A stretch of DNA of 64,000 nucleotides from Desmodesmus armatus (Eukaryota > Chlorophyta > Chlorophyceae > Sphaeropleales > Scenedesmaceae): NCBI GenBank assembly GCA_007449985.2, contig VIIQ02000686.1:62001-126000 (forward strand), written 5' to 3'. Position 1 is the stretch's first letter. Every line of letters starts with the position of its first letter. Made by a program: the position numbers and the translations under genes. This document shows, piece by piece, positions 11,409 to 21,654 of the stretch. Below the pieces are notes generated by a model. It did not search any database, was not told the DNA's origin, and saw only the letters and a list, made by a program, of their open reading frames with translations.

Positions 11409-12344
11409 GTGGATGTTTTTTGGATAGGGAGGGCAGGCTCTTACATACACTGAGAGGAAGCCAAAGCGCTGTCTCCAATGGGCAGATCAGCGAGGCGAAA
11501 GCGTGACTACCCCTCGATGCGCAGGAACCATCAAAACCAAGACGCAAACTGCGACCAAAGGCTTGTGAGCGAGCGATCAAGCGCTGCGGTTGACTTTCCA
11601 ACGCCAACCGTCGGCCGAGGTTTGTCAGGTACACCTGACATGTCATACCTCGTATGTAGCTATCATGGCTTCATGTTTGCTGCATTGATTTGCACACTTC
11701 ACTGTACATCAGATTGTTTACTGTATTTTTCCATGTACTGCACAAGGTCCCTACAAGGTGTGCATGCACCATGTTGTACAGCTCTCAAGATTCTGCAGGA
11801 TCCAAAATGTGCCTCTCGACGACCTAGCACAACGTTGTTGTTTCTGAGAATGATCTTGCGGTATTCTTGCCCAACCAAACGCATTGCAGCCAAGAGAGCA
11901 AGGTCACAGTACTGCACTGTGCTGTGCTGTGGGCCACAGTACTGCACTGTGCTGTGCTGTGGGCCACAGTGTACGTTACCGCAGTCCACACAACAGCCAC
12001 TCCAGCTGTTTCAACACCACAAACGCTCAGACGCACAACATAATTTCATGATCTGTGGTACTGACACGGTTCAACAAAGCAATACAGCCTGAGGGGCCTG
12101 CAGAAGACCTGACAACACAAGCAAAGCAACTGCAGTGCAATGCTCCACCGCTCAATCTTGCCAAGTGGGATTCTGCTGCAAATGGACAAGCAAGACCCCT
12201 GAGCGCTTGAGGGGCACCACCAGCAGTGCATTCACCTACTGCTGCACCTGTACCTGGCGCTGACTAGTGGACAATGATACGGCCGCACTTCTGCACAGCG
12301 ACACATACTCAAGGCCATGGCAAGCACAATGACAAGCACCAAAA
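11409..12344. other. Intergenic between RBR-B start and MYND-gene stop
   Basis: Should contain the RBR-B promoter and the MYND-gene 3' end. It includes two tandem copies of a 30-bp unit (CACAGTACTGCACTGTGCTG and on) at about 11905-11964. Open frames across the repeat have no recognisable product. Confidence 0.5.
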
Positions 12345-14502
12345 TCAAGAGCTGCCCTCTCCTTCTCTCTTAGCTGCCTTCCCCAGCGCCTTGCAGGCTG
12401 CCTTGTGCTCAGGCCAATGACGCACATGGGACATGCAGGGATGGGGACAGGAATGCAGCATAGTTAGGCATTTGTGATAATCGGCCGCATTGAGTTGTAG
12501 GATGTTGCACGCCAAGCAGAGATCAGAATGCATGTGCAGTTACATCTTCAGCAGTGTAACATGAGAATGGCCGCCGCTTGGAGCATTTGTGCTCAAGGGG
12601 ACAGGTGGTCCAGACGTGTCCAGCAACTTCTTCCAGGATCAGCAAAACATAGTGAAGTGATCAGAAACAACCTGATTTGGCTGCAACCCATCACTAGATG
12701 TGCTTCCCTGTGTCTGTCAGCGGACGCTCCCTTAAATGACACACCTGGTGCGCGCGACAGCAGTATCTAGCCATCTTGCAGCTCCCACATGCCGTGCCCT
12801 TGCCTGACACCAGCTGCTGCTCAGATGCCTTGCTGAGGGCACCACAGTCTGGGTCGTTGCAGAACAGCTTGCTGGGCAGCGCACCACAGAGGGCGCTGCC
12901 CAAGCTCACATACTCCCCTGCCAGCTGCACCCCCACCCTGCAAGCCGCCTGAGCAGCTGGGCTGAGTGCTCGCCTCGGCTGCGCCAGGTCAGCAACTGAC
13001 ATGGTTGTGCTGAGGGCTGCCGAGTGCCTCTGGTGCAGCTCCTGCAACTGTGCTGAGGTCCAACCAGGGTGGCAGGAGGGCGGCAGCTGCTGCAGCACTG
13101 CGCCCAAGTCCCTGCTTTCAGACACTAAGTCCCAGTCTTGATCCTGCAGGCCCACCACCAGCATCACAACATCGGTCAGCAGGACCTCATGCTGCTGCGT
13201 GCTGCTGTTGCGCAACAGCTCTGGTACAGCAGCTGAGGCCGAGGGCAGCCGCTGCCAGCGGATCCCTAGAAAGAGGGAGTCACTGCTAGTGGCAGTGGCC
13301 CCTATTGTGCGCAATGCCACATGCCATGCCTTCCCTGCGCCGTGAAGTGCCTTGCCAGCCAGTGCCAGGCCACTGCACATCACCCGCTGCCGCCAGTCAC
13401 CGCGGCTGGCTGCATCCGCAGCAGCTGAAGAGGACGCACTGTGCTGCTCGCCTGCAGGGGCTGCATCGCTGCATGATACTGCCTTGCACAAGCACACTGC
13501 AGCATCACAAACCACGCTGGCGTTACTGAAGGCGGGGATAGCGTCCATAAACCTTGGACCTGCTGCGCTGCCGAATGCTGATGCGACTACAAGCTGGCCG
13601 CGCCCTGCAGGCTCCAGTGGCTGCACCTCAGGCATCCCTGCACTGTAGAACTTGAGGCAAGAGGCCAGCAGGGACAGCACTGCAGCAGCCTGGCTAGGCC
13701 CAGCCGCTACGAACGCAGACAGTGCACTGCCCTGCCGCTTCAGATCTGCGGTCACGACTGATAGGATGCGCTGTATTGCTGGGCGCCTTGCGTCAGGGCC
13801 ATTGCTGGCGACAGCTGGGCGTCGGCCCGGCTGGGCTGATGATTGTCGGGCGTTGTCATACCTCACAGCTGCCTCGAGAGCTGCAAGGGTTACCATGGGC
13901 TGCTGCTGGAAGGTCCTGCTCTCAAAGGTTGCGGCGGATATGTCCTCCGGCTCTGCATGCAAGCGCAGGGCAGGGACAGAAGGGTGCGAGGTAACAGCAG
14001 AGACAGGACACACAGCAATCTGTGGGACCCCGTTGCAGGCCCAGTGTCAAACATCCGATGCGTGGCACGCAACACAAACCCAGCACCACATGGGGGCCCC
14101 ATGCCATGTCATGTCATCTACTGGACCTGGCAGGCCCCACCGTGGGCTTGGGCCAAGCCGCTTGGCTGCTATCAGAGTGATGCCAAGCTTTCGCCGAATT
14201 TCGGCTGCATTGCGTTGGGGCACTCCCAACATGAATCTTCCAACATCAACGGCGTCGATGTAAGGCACCCTGGACGTACCTTCAGCCATCGCACACCTCA
14301 TCAAGATGTGCACACTGCCCGTGATGAACTCCTCCTGATTGACTGGAGGATGTGTGTTGGCACCACCCTGCCGCTGTGGCCTGGCCCCGGGTCCGCTGAG
14401 GGGCCCCTCAGTGGCCACCGCCACCTGCACTGCTGGCAGCAGCAGCTGCACCACCAAGCTGAGCAGGGAGCACTCGAGGTCGCCTGTCTGCGTGCTTGAT
14501 GA

Positions 14503-14538
<36 letters not shown>

Positions 14539-15064
14539 TGTTGTGGTGTTGTTGGTGCTGGCTGCACCCCTAGCAAGTGCCGCCATCCTTGCTGCTGTAG
14601 GTATGGGCTCGCTTTCCAGTGTCATGAGTGCGGTGAAGGCGTGGGTCAGCACTGCTGAAGTAGGCATGAGCGCTGCCAGCTCCGCAACCATGGCACTCAC
14701 CAGCCACATCTGCCCTGCCATGAGGGCATCCAGCTTGCTGCCGCTGTTGCTGCTGCCACGGCTGTGACTGCTGCCCATGTAGCTGCTGCTGCTGCTGCTG
14801 CTCCTGCTGCTGAACTGGGGGGAAAAGCCTCCATGCAGGCCAGTGTCAGCAACCTGCTGCAGTAGCAGCCCCATGGACACACCCCTGCTTGGTCCAACTT
14901 CAGTTGCGATGTTGAGTCGATACATGGGCTGCAGGGAGCTGAGGGTCACTGAGCCTAGGCCACAGCTGTTGAGGAAGGCGTGGTGGTATGCAGGGACGGG
15001 CATGCTGCCTGCTGTGTTGGCGCTGCCACATGTGTCGGCTCCCGCAGGAGGCTCCGCTGCAGCC

Positions 15065-15108
<44 letters not shown>

Positions 15109-16632
15109 TTTCTTATGGCTGCCGCCACCTTTGCGGCCCCTGCCGGCCTGCGTGGTGTCAGCCGCAACGCCAGCCCTACTGCTGCTGCTGCTGCTGCCAG
15201 CCTTGCTTTTCCTGCTGTTGCTGCTGCTGCTGCTACTGGGCCCATGTGAGGGCATCCTGCCGCCAACCTCATCATGCAACACCCAGGTGGAAAAAGCCAG
15301 GTGCACTGCCAAGAGGTAGGGCTGCTGAGGGATAGCTGCCAGGATGCTGCCACCCGTTGCGGTAATCTCTTTCAACTGAAGGCAGAGAATCATCATCGGC
15401 AGGTTGCCAGCTACAGAGCTGACAGACTCCTGTATGCAGTTCTCTGGGTCACTGTTGAGTGCCTGCAGGCCAAGGGACTGCAGCTTGCCTGCCTTGCAGG
15501 CAGCAGCAACTGCCTGCAGTGGCTGCACGTGGCCCAGCAGGGTGGCATAGAGAGCAGTGATGGTGTGCAGGTCCCGACTGGCGTAAGCCTGCTGATGTGG
15601 GGACTGCTGGCGTGGCTTGGCAGGCGCAGGGTGGAGTGGGGGTGCCTCAAAATGCAGCCACAGCCGAAGCAGCTCGCTGGCAAGCCTTGTGGTCAGGCAG
15701 AGGCGCTCGTGCGGCTGCAGGGGGAGCGCTCCTGCAGCAATGGGTGCGCCTACGTCTGGCTGTGGGTGTGGCTGTGCCTGTGGTCGTGACTGCGGCTGAA
15801 GCAGCTGGGCGCTGGCTTGCTGCACCTGTAGGGGCAGCTGCTTGTTGAAGTGTGCGCAGGCGCTGGGCATGATTGACACAAAGTCTGCCGGCATGAAATG
15901 TAGGGCAGGCAGCAGTGGAAGTGAGTGCAGCAGTCGGCAGCGTGGGGTTGCATCTTGGGTGACGGCCCCTTGCTAGCTTGAACATACGCCTGGTACAGTT
16001 TGTCCACCATCATTTTGGACCTATCATTCCATTGCGCAAGGTGACATGCCGGCCACCCCTCAAAGTCTTGACAGCCACAGCGTCCCGCATGCATTCACCA
16101 CAAGCTGTACTTAGTTATGAGCTGCATTTACATCTCCTTTCCCCCCTGCTCATGTTTGCAGATGCAGGGGGCGTAGAGTTCCATATGTGCAAGCATATGC
16201 CATCACCCCATCCACCCGCCTTTGCCAACCTCTCCCCACTGACCTACCCACATGCCACCAACCCATCCACCCACCTGCACAGCCCTTCATGCCTGCTATG
16301 AAGTCACGCTGTGGGATGCCTTTTCTTTCCAGGTAGTTCCACACCTCAAACAGCGGGAGCAGTACCTGATGGGTAGCACCCAGGAATGCATCATAGGTGC
16401 GTTGCTGTGCTGCCTGACTGTTGACAGCACTACTGCACTCCAGCAGCAGCGACAGGCCCCGGCCAAGGGCCGTTGCCAGCACTTTGGCAATGCCCTGCTG
16501 TATCAGCTGCTGCTGCCAGACGTGGCCCGGGGTGTGTTTTGTGGCTGCCAGCGCTGCACTAACAGCACTGCAGAACTGGTCTGCATCAGCAGCTGCTGCA
16601 GCCCTCCATCGGGAGATGATGGCTGCTGACAT
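12345..16632 (-). CDS. Large MYND zinc-finger protein
   Basis: Five exons fit by phase: 16632-16275, 16066-15988, 15862-14280, 13952-12745 and 12425-12345, about 1102 residues. The ATG at 16632 opens MSAAIISRWRAAAAADADQF. Ends of exons 2 and 3 are the least certain. The body is helical with low-complexity Ser, Ala and Gln tracts from CTG/AGC runs (near 14509-14535 and 15068-15106). The C-terminus is a MYND finger split by the last intron: CNDPDCGALS, CGSCKMARYCCRAHQ, then HWPEHKAAC. MYND domains bind short proline-containing peptides, often in chromatin or assembly factors; the rest matches no family I recognise. The last exon is clear by homology, but the base pair before GTGCGTCATTGG is AT rather than AG, so the acceptor looks mutated or non-canonical. 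Confidence 0.72.
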
Positions 16633-17574
16633 GGAATTGGTGGGTGTGTGCTATATTAACAGACGATGACAGGCGCACAGGGACGAGAGAGAGAGACCAG
16701 AGCTCAGCGCATTGCAGATCGGATCCTTGGAAGGATCAACCTTGGCGTGGTTGCCAGAAAAGTAATGGTGCCCAAAAACGTTGCTTAAAACATAACTTAT
16801 TGAAATTTGGCTCAAGCTTGGCGTCCAAGGTTCGACGCAATCAGGTCTGACATACGGATCTGTGGGCGATAAGAGTCGGGTTGGTGTCGGTTGTCCACCA
16901 ATGCCAACTGACCTCATGTGCAAGCTCACAATATAATACAAGTGTTTAGGAAACACTGAATGTAGGTATGGTTTCACCCGTTGAACATAGTGCCAGCACC
17001 AATTGGTTGACACAAGGGCTGGCCGGATGTGTGACATATCATATGTTGCATTGCAGATGATCTTGCACTCATACACTTCAGTTTATGCATGAATTTATAT
17101 CAAATAGAAGGCAGGAAACATGCTATCCCAACCGGAAAGTGAAACCATACGTCAAATTAAGTCCCTTGATCGCCTACGTTGCAACTTCAGCAGCCATGCC
17201 GCAATACCGTTCGCAACCTTGGCACATGCACACAAAAAACACCATTATCAGCAGCATACAGCCTGAGGTTCTTTGCTAAACTCTCCTGCATTACAAACAC
17301 CTGCAGACAGCAACATGCTCAAAGCACCCTGGCGGCTGCCTGGCTGCTTGATCCTCTCCATATGTACATGCATGTACATGCAATCACCAAGTGACAGCAT
17401 ACCGTAACAATACGCTATAATGATACATTGACACACATCCGCAATTAGCTGCCAAGTACCCTCTTCGCAACACTAGCCACACTACTGAATGTGTGCACGT
17501 CAGACCAACCCCCCTGCTTGGTGAAAGACAAGGGCCTGGCGCAGTCCAGCCAAGCACCGTGTGACCCCCTCATT
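16633..17574. other. Intergenic between MYND-gene start and RBR-C stop
   Basis: Holds the presumed MYND-gene promoter. The dispersed repeat partner (17161-17224) lies here. No gene is supportable. Confidence 0.5.
17161..17224. repeat. Dispersed repeat, copy 2 (partner 3932-3995)
   Basis: See the partner block at 3932-3995. The shared core is GTCCCTTGA.CGCCTAC, then CAGCAGCCATGC, then GCAACCTTG, with matching spacing. Outside these 64 bp the similarity fades. Confidence 0.45.
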
Positions 17575-20500
17575 TCACACATCCACGGCCTCATCATCCT
17601 CATCGTGCCAGAACCAGCACCTGGCCGGGCCTCTAGGGCAGTCATAGATTGAGTCGGAGTGCCGGCAGCGCGTCCGCGACACAAAGCGCCCGTTGCGCCA
17701 GGGTTTAGGCCGCCTGTTCGCCTGGTGCAGCACCACTGGAGGCGGCTGCTGCTGCTGCTGCTGCTCCTCTTCCTCCTCTTCAGGTACAGTGAACAGTGAG
17801 CAGCCGCAGCCCGGAGTGCCATGAATGTTGTCTGCTGTTGCGGTTTTGTCTTTGTAGGGCACCCCGCAGGCATAGCAGAAGGAGCAGCCACACAGGCAAA
17901 GCATGTGGTTGCAGCCGTCACTGCGCTCTACCAGGTGGCCACAGCCCTGGGCGGGGCAGCGCTTCCAGGCCTTGCTGCGGGCGATGTGGTGCACGGCTGC
18001 GTCTTCAGCTGACCGCTGCTCTGGCGGCAGCGCCTGGAAGTCTTTGCATGTCAAGCCCTGCACAGAACCAGCAGCAGGATAAAGTTCGGCCATGACTCTC
18101 CTGCAGCCTGATGGGGTGAGCCAATCAACAATGTAGATGGAGGGAGACACAGCATCCCCCCAAGCAGCTCTAGTGCACAAAGACAAGCAACTTGCTGAAG
18201 GCACCCAGCTTTGAGAGCAACACAGTAGCAGCAGCGGTATGTTCGTGTGCAGCATGGTGACTGATGGGTGGCAATGTGGTGATGGTGCTGCTTGCATCAG
18301 AATCTGCAGTGAAACCAAAAACATACCAGTGTCCACCACCCCACCCTACCGTTCCCACTCACCACGTGCCAGCCAGTAACCCCACAGCTGAGGCAGAACT
18401 GCCTGTGGCATGAGGGGCACTCGTATGGTGCTTCCTGGTTGCCTGCAGCGTCCACCATCTCCTCCTCAGGCTCAGGTCGCTCCAGCAGCACTGAGCAGTC
18501 CTTGTAGGGGCAGTACACACGCCGCGACGTGTCGATGAGGTGCTCGGCAACCAGGAACTCAAACACCTGGGGGAGACCAGTGGGGATGTGACGGCGTCCA
18601 AGGGAAGAGGGGGGGGGGCAGCAAGACAGGAGCAGCACACTAGCCGTGTCAGAAGTGCAGTTGTTGCTTGCCAACAGCAGCAGCAGCAGCTAAGGCATGA
18701 ATGGAACAGGAAGCTGAATGCGTTGAACACAGGGCAGTGCAGGAGATGCCAATGTGGAAAAGTAAAAGCTGCGCACGTGTGATGCACTTCCAATTGTTGG
18801 GAAAAATAGGACCTGTCGTTTGCTGGCAGCCAAATAGACAAGCACACCACCTGCGGCATACTGGCACCTTGCACAAGTCACCCAACCCAGTATATCTTCA
18901 CAGATCACGAGGCATGGCTGCCTACCTGCAGGATGCTTGGCTCCTCTTTCAGCAGTGTCATGATGTCACCAACCCCTAGCTCCAGGTGGCAGCCAGGGTC
19001 TGGGCAGAGGATGGGGTACTTGCGGGACTGCAGGCAGCAGACACCCAGCAACACACAGCACAGCACAGCACAGCACGCAGCTGTTAACCATACAGGTTGC
19101 AAAATGTGCCACGCTGTTGATTTCAGCTCGCCAAGACATGGCGGCGTGCGCAGCACTGTATGAATGAAGCAATCTGGCATGTGGGATGCAACACAGCAGC
19201 TTGCCTGGCGGGTTGAGGTGACAATCACTGCAATGCTGGCTCAGGGCAGTGTGCTGAGGTGGTGCGGCAACCCACTGATGAGTGGCCCTACTCTGCAGCC
19301 CCAGCAGGCCAGTGCAAGTCTCGAAGGGCTGAGATAGGGGCATACACCCGGTTGCTGACGCCTTGCTGTGTCAGTGAGGCTGTGTTGGCTGCCACCTTGA
19401 TGCCCGTGCCACGCAGCATGGGTCGCACCTGAGGCTGAGCAGCTTATAAACTCTCAGGCCCCTTCTTGTCTGCAATGAATCTCACACGTCCTGGTGGTGT
19501 GCACATGTCGACCAGGAACACCCTCAGTCACCCCAAAACCAAGTTCGCCGCACCCACTCACCTGCACCTTCTCCTGCACGTAGCCCTGCATACACCCGAG
19601 CAGTACAGGTGGCTGCAGCAGCCTGTACTGCTGGAGGAGCTAGCAGCCTCTGGGGGCTGATACGCAGCAACCATGTCCAATGCAGCATACGAATCAAAGC
19701 AGATGCCACACTGCACAGAGGGCCCCGCCCTGCTGTACCCTGCGCTGCTGCTTGCACCTGCATGCATATGGTCCCTACAGCTATCTGCATAGCCGCTGCT
19801 GCTGGCGCCGGCATGGCCCCAGCCACTGCTGCTGCTGGGCCCTGCGGGGTCATGAAACGTCCTGCTGCTGCTGGGCCCTGCCGGGTGGTCATCCCTGCTG
19901 TTGTTGGAGGAGAAGTGCACCGGATATGGCCGCATGTTGAAGATGTAGTTGAGATTCTGCAGGATTTGTGGCGACAAGTAGGCCTCCTCTTCCTGTTGCT
20001 GCTGGAGGTGCTGGTGCGGGTGTTGCTGCCGCTGCTGCTGCTGCTGCTGGTGTGGGTGTGGGTGCTGGTGGCAGCGATGCAGCTGCTGCGGCTCCACATT
20101 TGCAGCACCGGTTGCGCCCTGCTGGTGCACAGATGGCCCAGGAGATGGGGTGACTGCAAGGGCAATGTGATCAGAGCAGGGGTAGCAGCATGCATGTTGG
20201 TGTGGGCAAGGGCTGGCTGCATCTGAGAGCCGCTTTGTTGCTGCTGTGCGAGTGTGAGCAAAGGAGTCCAGCTCTGCTTTCAGCGCCAGCGTCCACGCAG
20301 CCATGACCTTTGCAACCAGACAGTGTACTTTGCCTGTGAGCCAGCTGCTGCAGCAAGCACCAGCTGCCCACCCTCAGCTTGTACACTGCAGCACATGGCG
20401 ATCTCCCCTCTCCTGCCCACAACCCTTGTGCTTGAGGTGGTTTCTGGGAGCGACACCACCATAACGACACCACAACCACCACATTGCCACAAACGCTTGA

Positions 20501-21109
20501 TACCACCTACCTGCTATGACAGGCTCTGCTGGCCTATCAGAGATGTCCAGGGGCTCCTCGATCCAGTTGCCCCTCTCCTGCCACTCCCATTCATCACAGG
20601 CAGCGATGGCCCGTGCCAGTGCACCATCATGGGGGCGCAGGACGCTTGCATCGTACTGCTCCTGTGCTGACAGCGCACCAGCAAGCTGCAGGGATGCTGC
20701 CTGTGCTGCTTCCTCCGCATCTACTAGCCTGAGTGCAGCCTGCAAGGTACAGACATGAACAGACAGCAACGTCAGAGACAGGTAACACTGAGCATCTGTC
20801 AGTAGCAGCCTGCAGTATGTTTAACAGGGTAGAGACTGCGTGAAGTTGTGCCCACACCTGCTCGTCTTCTGCTGCTGTGATGAGGGCAGCCAGGTTGTTC
20901 ATCTGGGTCTGCAGCACCTCCAGCTCCTCAGCTTCGGGAGTAGACAAGGAGTCGAGAACAGCATCGTCGCCGTCTAGGTCTTCCAGCATCAGCTGCAGAG
21001 CCAGCTGCTGGTCCCTCAGGCCCTGTGCCTTGCTGTGCAGCTCCCCCAGTTGGATCTTGGCTGCAAGCAGATCCACGCCTTCTCGGGAGGGGCTGTCAGT
21101 AATGTTCAT
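17575..21109 (-). pseudogene. RBR-type E3 ligase (copy C) with one-base frameshift in RING1
   Basis: Six exons: 21109-20858, 20739-20511, 20153-19562, 19027-18926, 18566-18363 and 18057-17575. The start is the ATG at 21109, since the longer frame begins with TTG. Copies A and B have one first exon where C has three, and C adds a His/Gln-rich stretch. IBR (VYCPYKDCSVLLERP), RING2 (CPAQGCGHLVERSDGCNHML, with catalytic Cys) and the C-terminal C-x8-C-x6-C-x3-H finger are intact. In RING1 the frame breaks after HLYCSG: relative to A and B one base is missing near 19593-19597, so the next Cys pair is read out of frame and a stop follows. Exon 3 is 592 bp where phase requires 593, which supports a true one-base loss relative to the ancestral frame. 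Either a recent pseudogene or a sequence error in an otherwise well-kept gene. Confidence 0.72.
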
Positions 21110-21654
21110 GTTGATAGACACGGGGAAAGACAAGCCCAAGCCTCAAGCTCTTTCCAGCGGGTGGATGATCAAGGAGCGATCACGAGCGCAACTGGCTGAC
21201 TGAGCCAAGGGCGGCCTTGTGTTTGTCTGATGGATCGCACACCGTAGCAGGTTCTTGAGTCTGACGGGAGTTGACAATTCAGGGACCAGCAGTTACATCT
21301 TGACTTTCTTGCAGGTGGCCCTAGGGGCCTCACTGGCCAGCACCGCTTGAGCAGGCCGGCAGAGCTTTTTTGCACCTTCTCTGGCACTTCTCTGACACCC
21401 AGCATCTCACAGTTCTTCACAATACAAATTCAGCTGCGTTCTCCAGCAGTCTGACCCAATTGCTTCACCCCAGGCTCCATTCACACCCACATGGCCACAC
21501 ACATTGACCAGATATGCAGCCAGGCCTGGCTTACCCTTCATCCTCGCTGAATAGACGTCTTCACGCATCCCACAGCACACACAACACACAAGGGGTGCAT
21601 TGGCTGGATGCACTCCCTGTGTCTACAACACCCAGTCTGACCACCGCTGTGGTG
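21110..21654. other. Intergenic between RBR-C start and phosphatase stop
   Basis: Contains the RBR-C promoter and the 3' flank of the minus-strand bisphosphatase gene. No gene or repeat was recognised. Confidence 0.5.

Noticed and set aside
14955..15353. Frames of poly-Cys, poly-Ala and poly-Leu over CTG/AGC runs
   Set aside because: They are alternative readings of the poly-Ser tracts in the MYND-gene exon 3.
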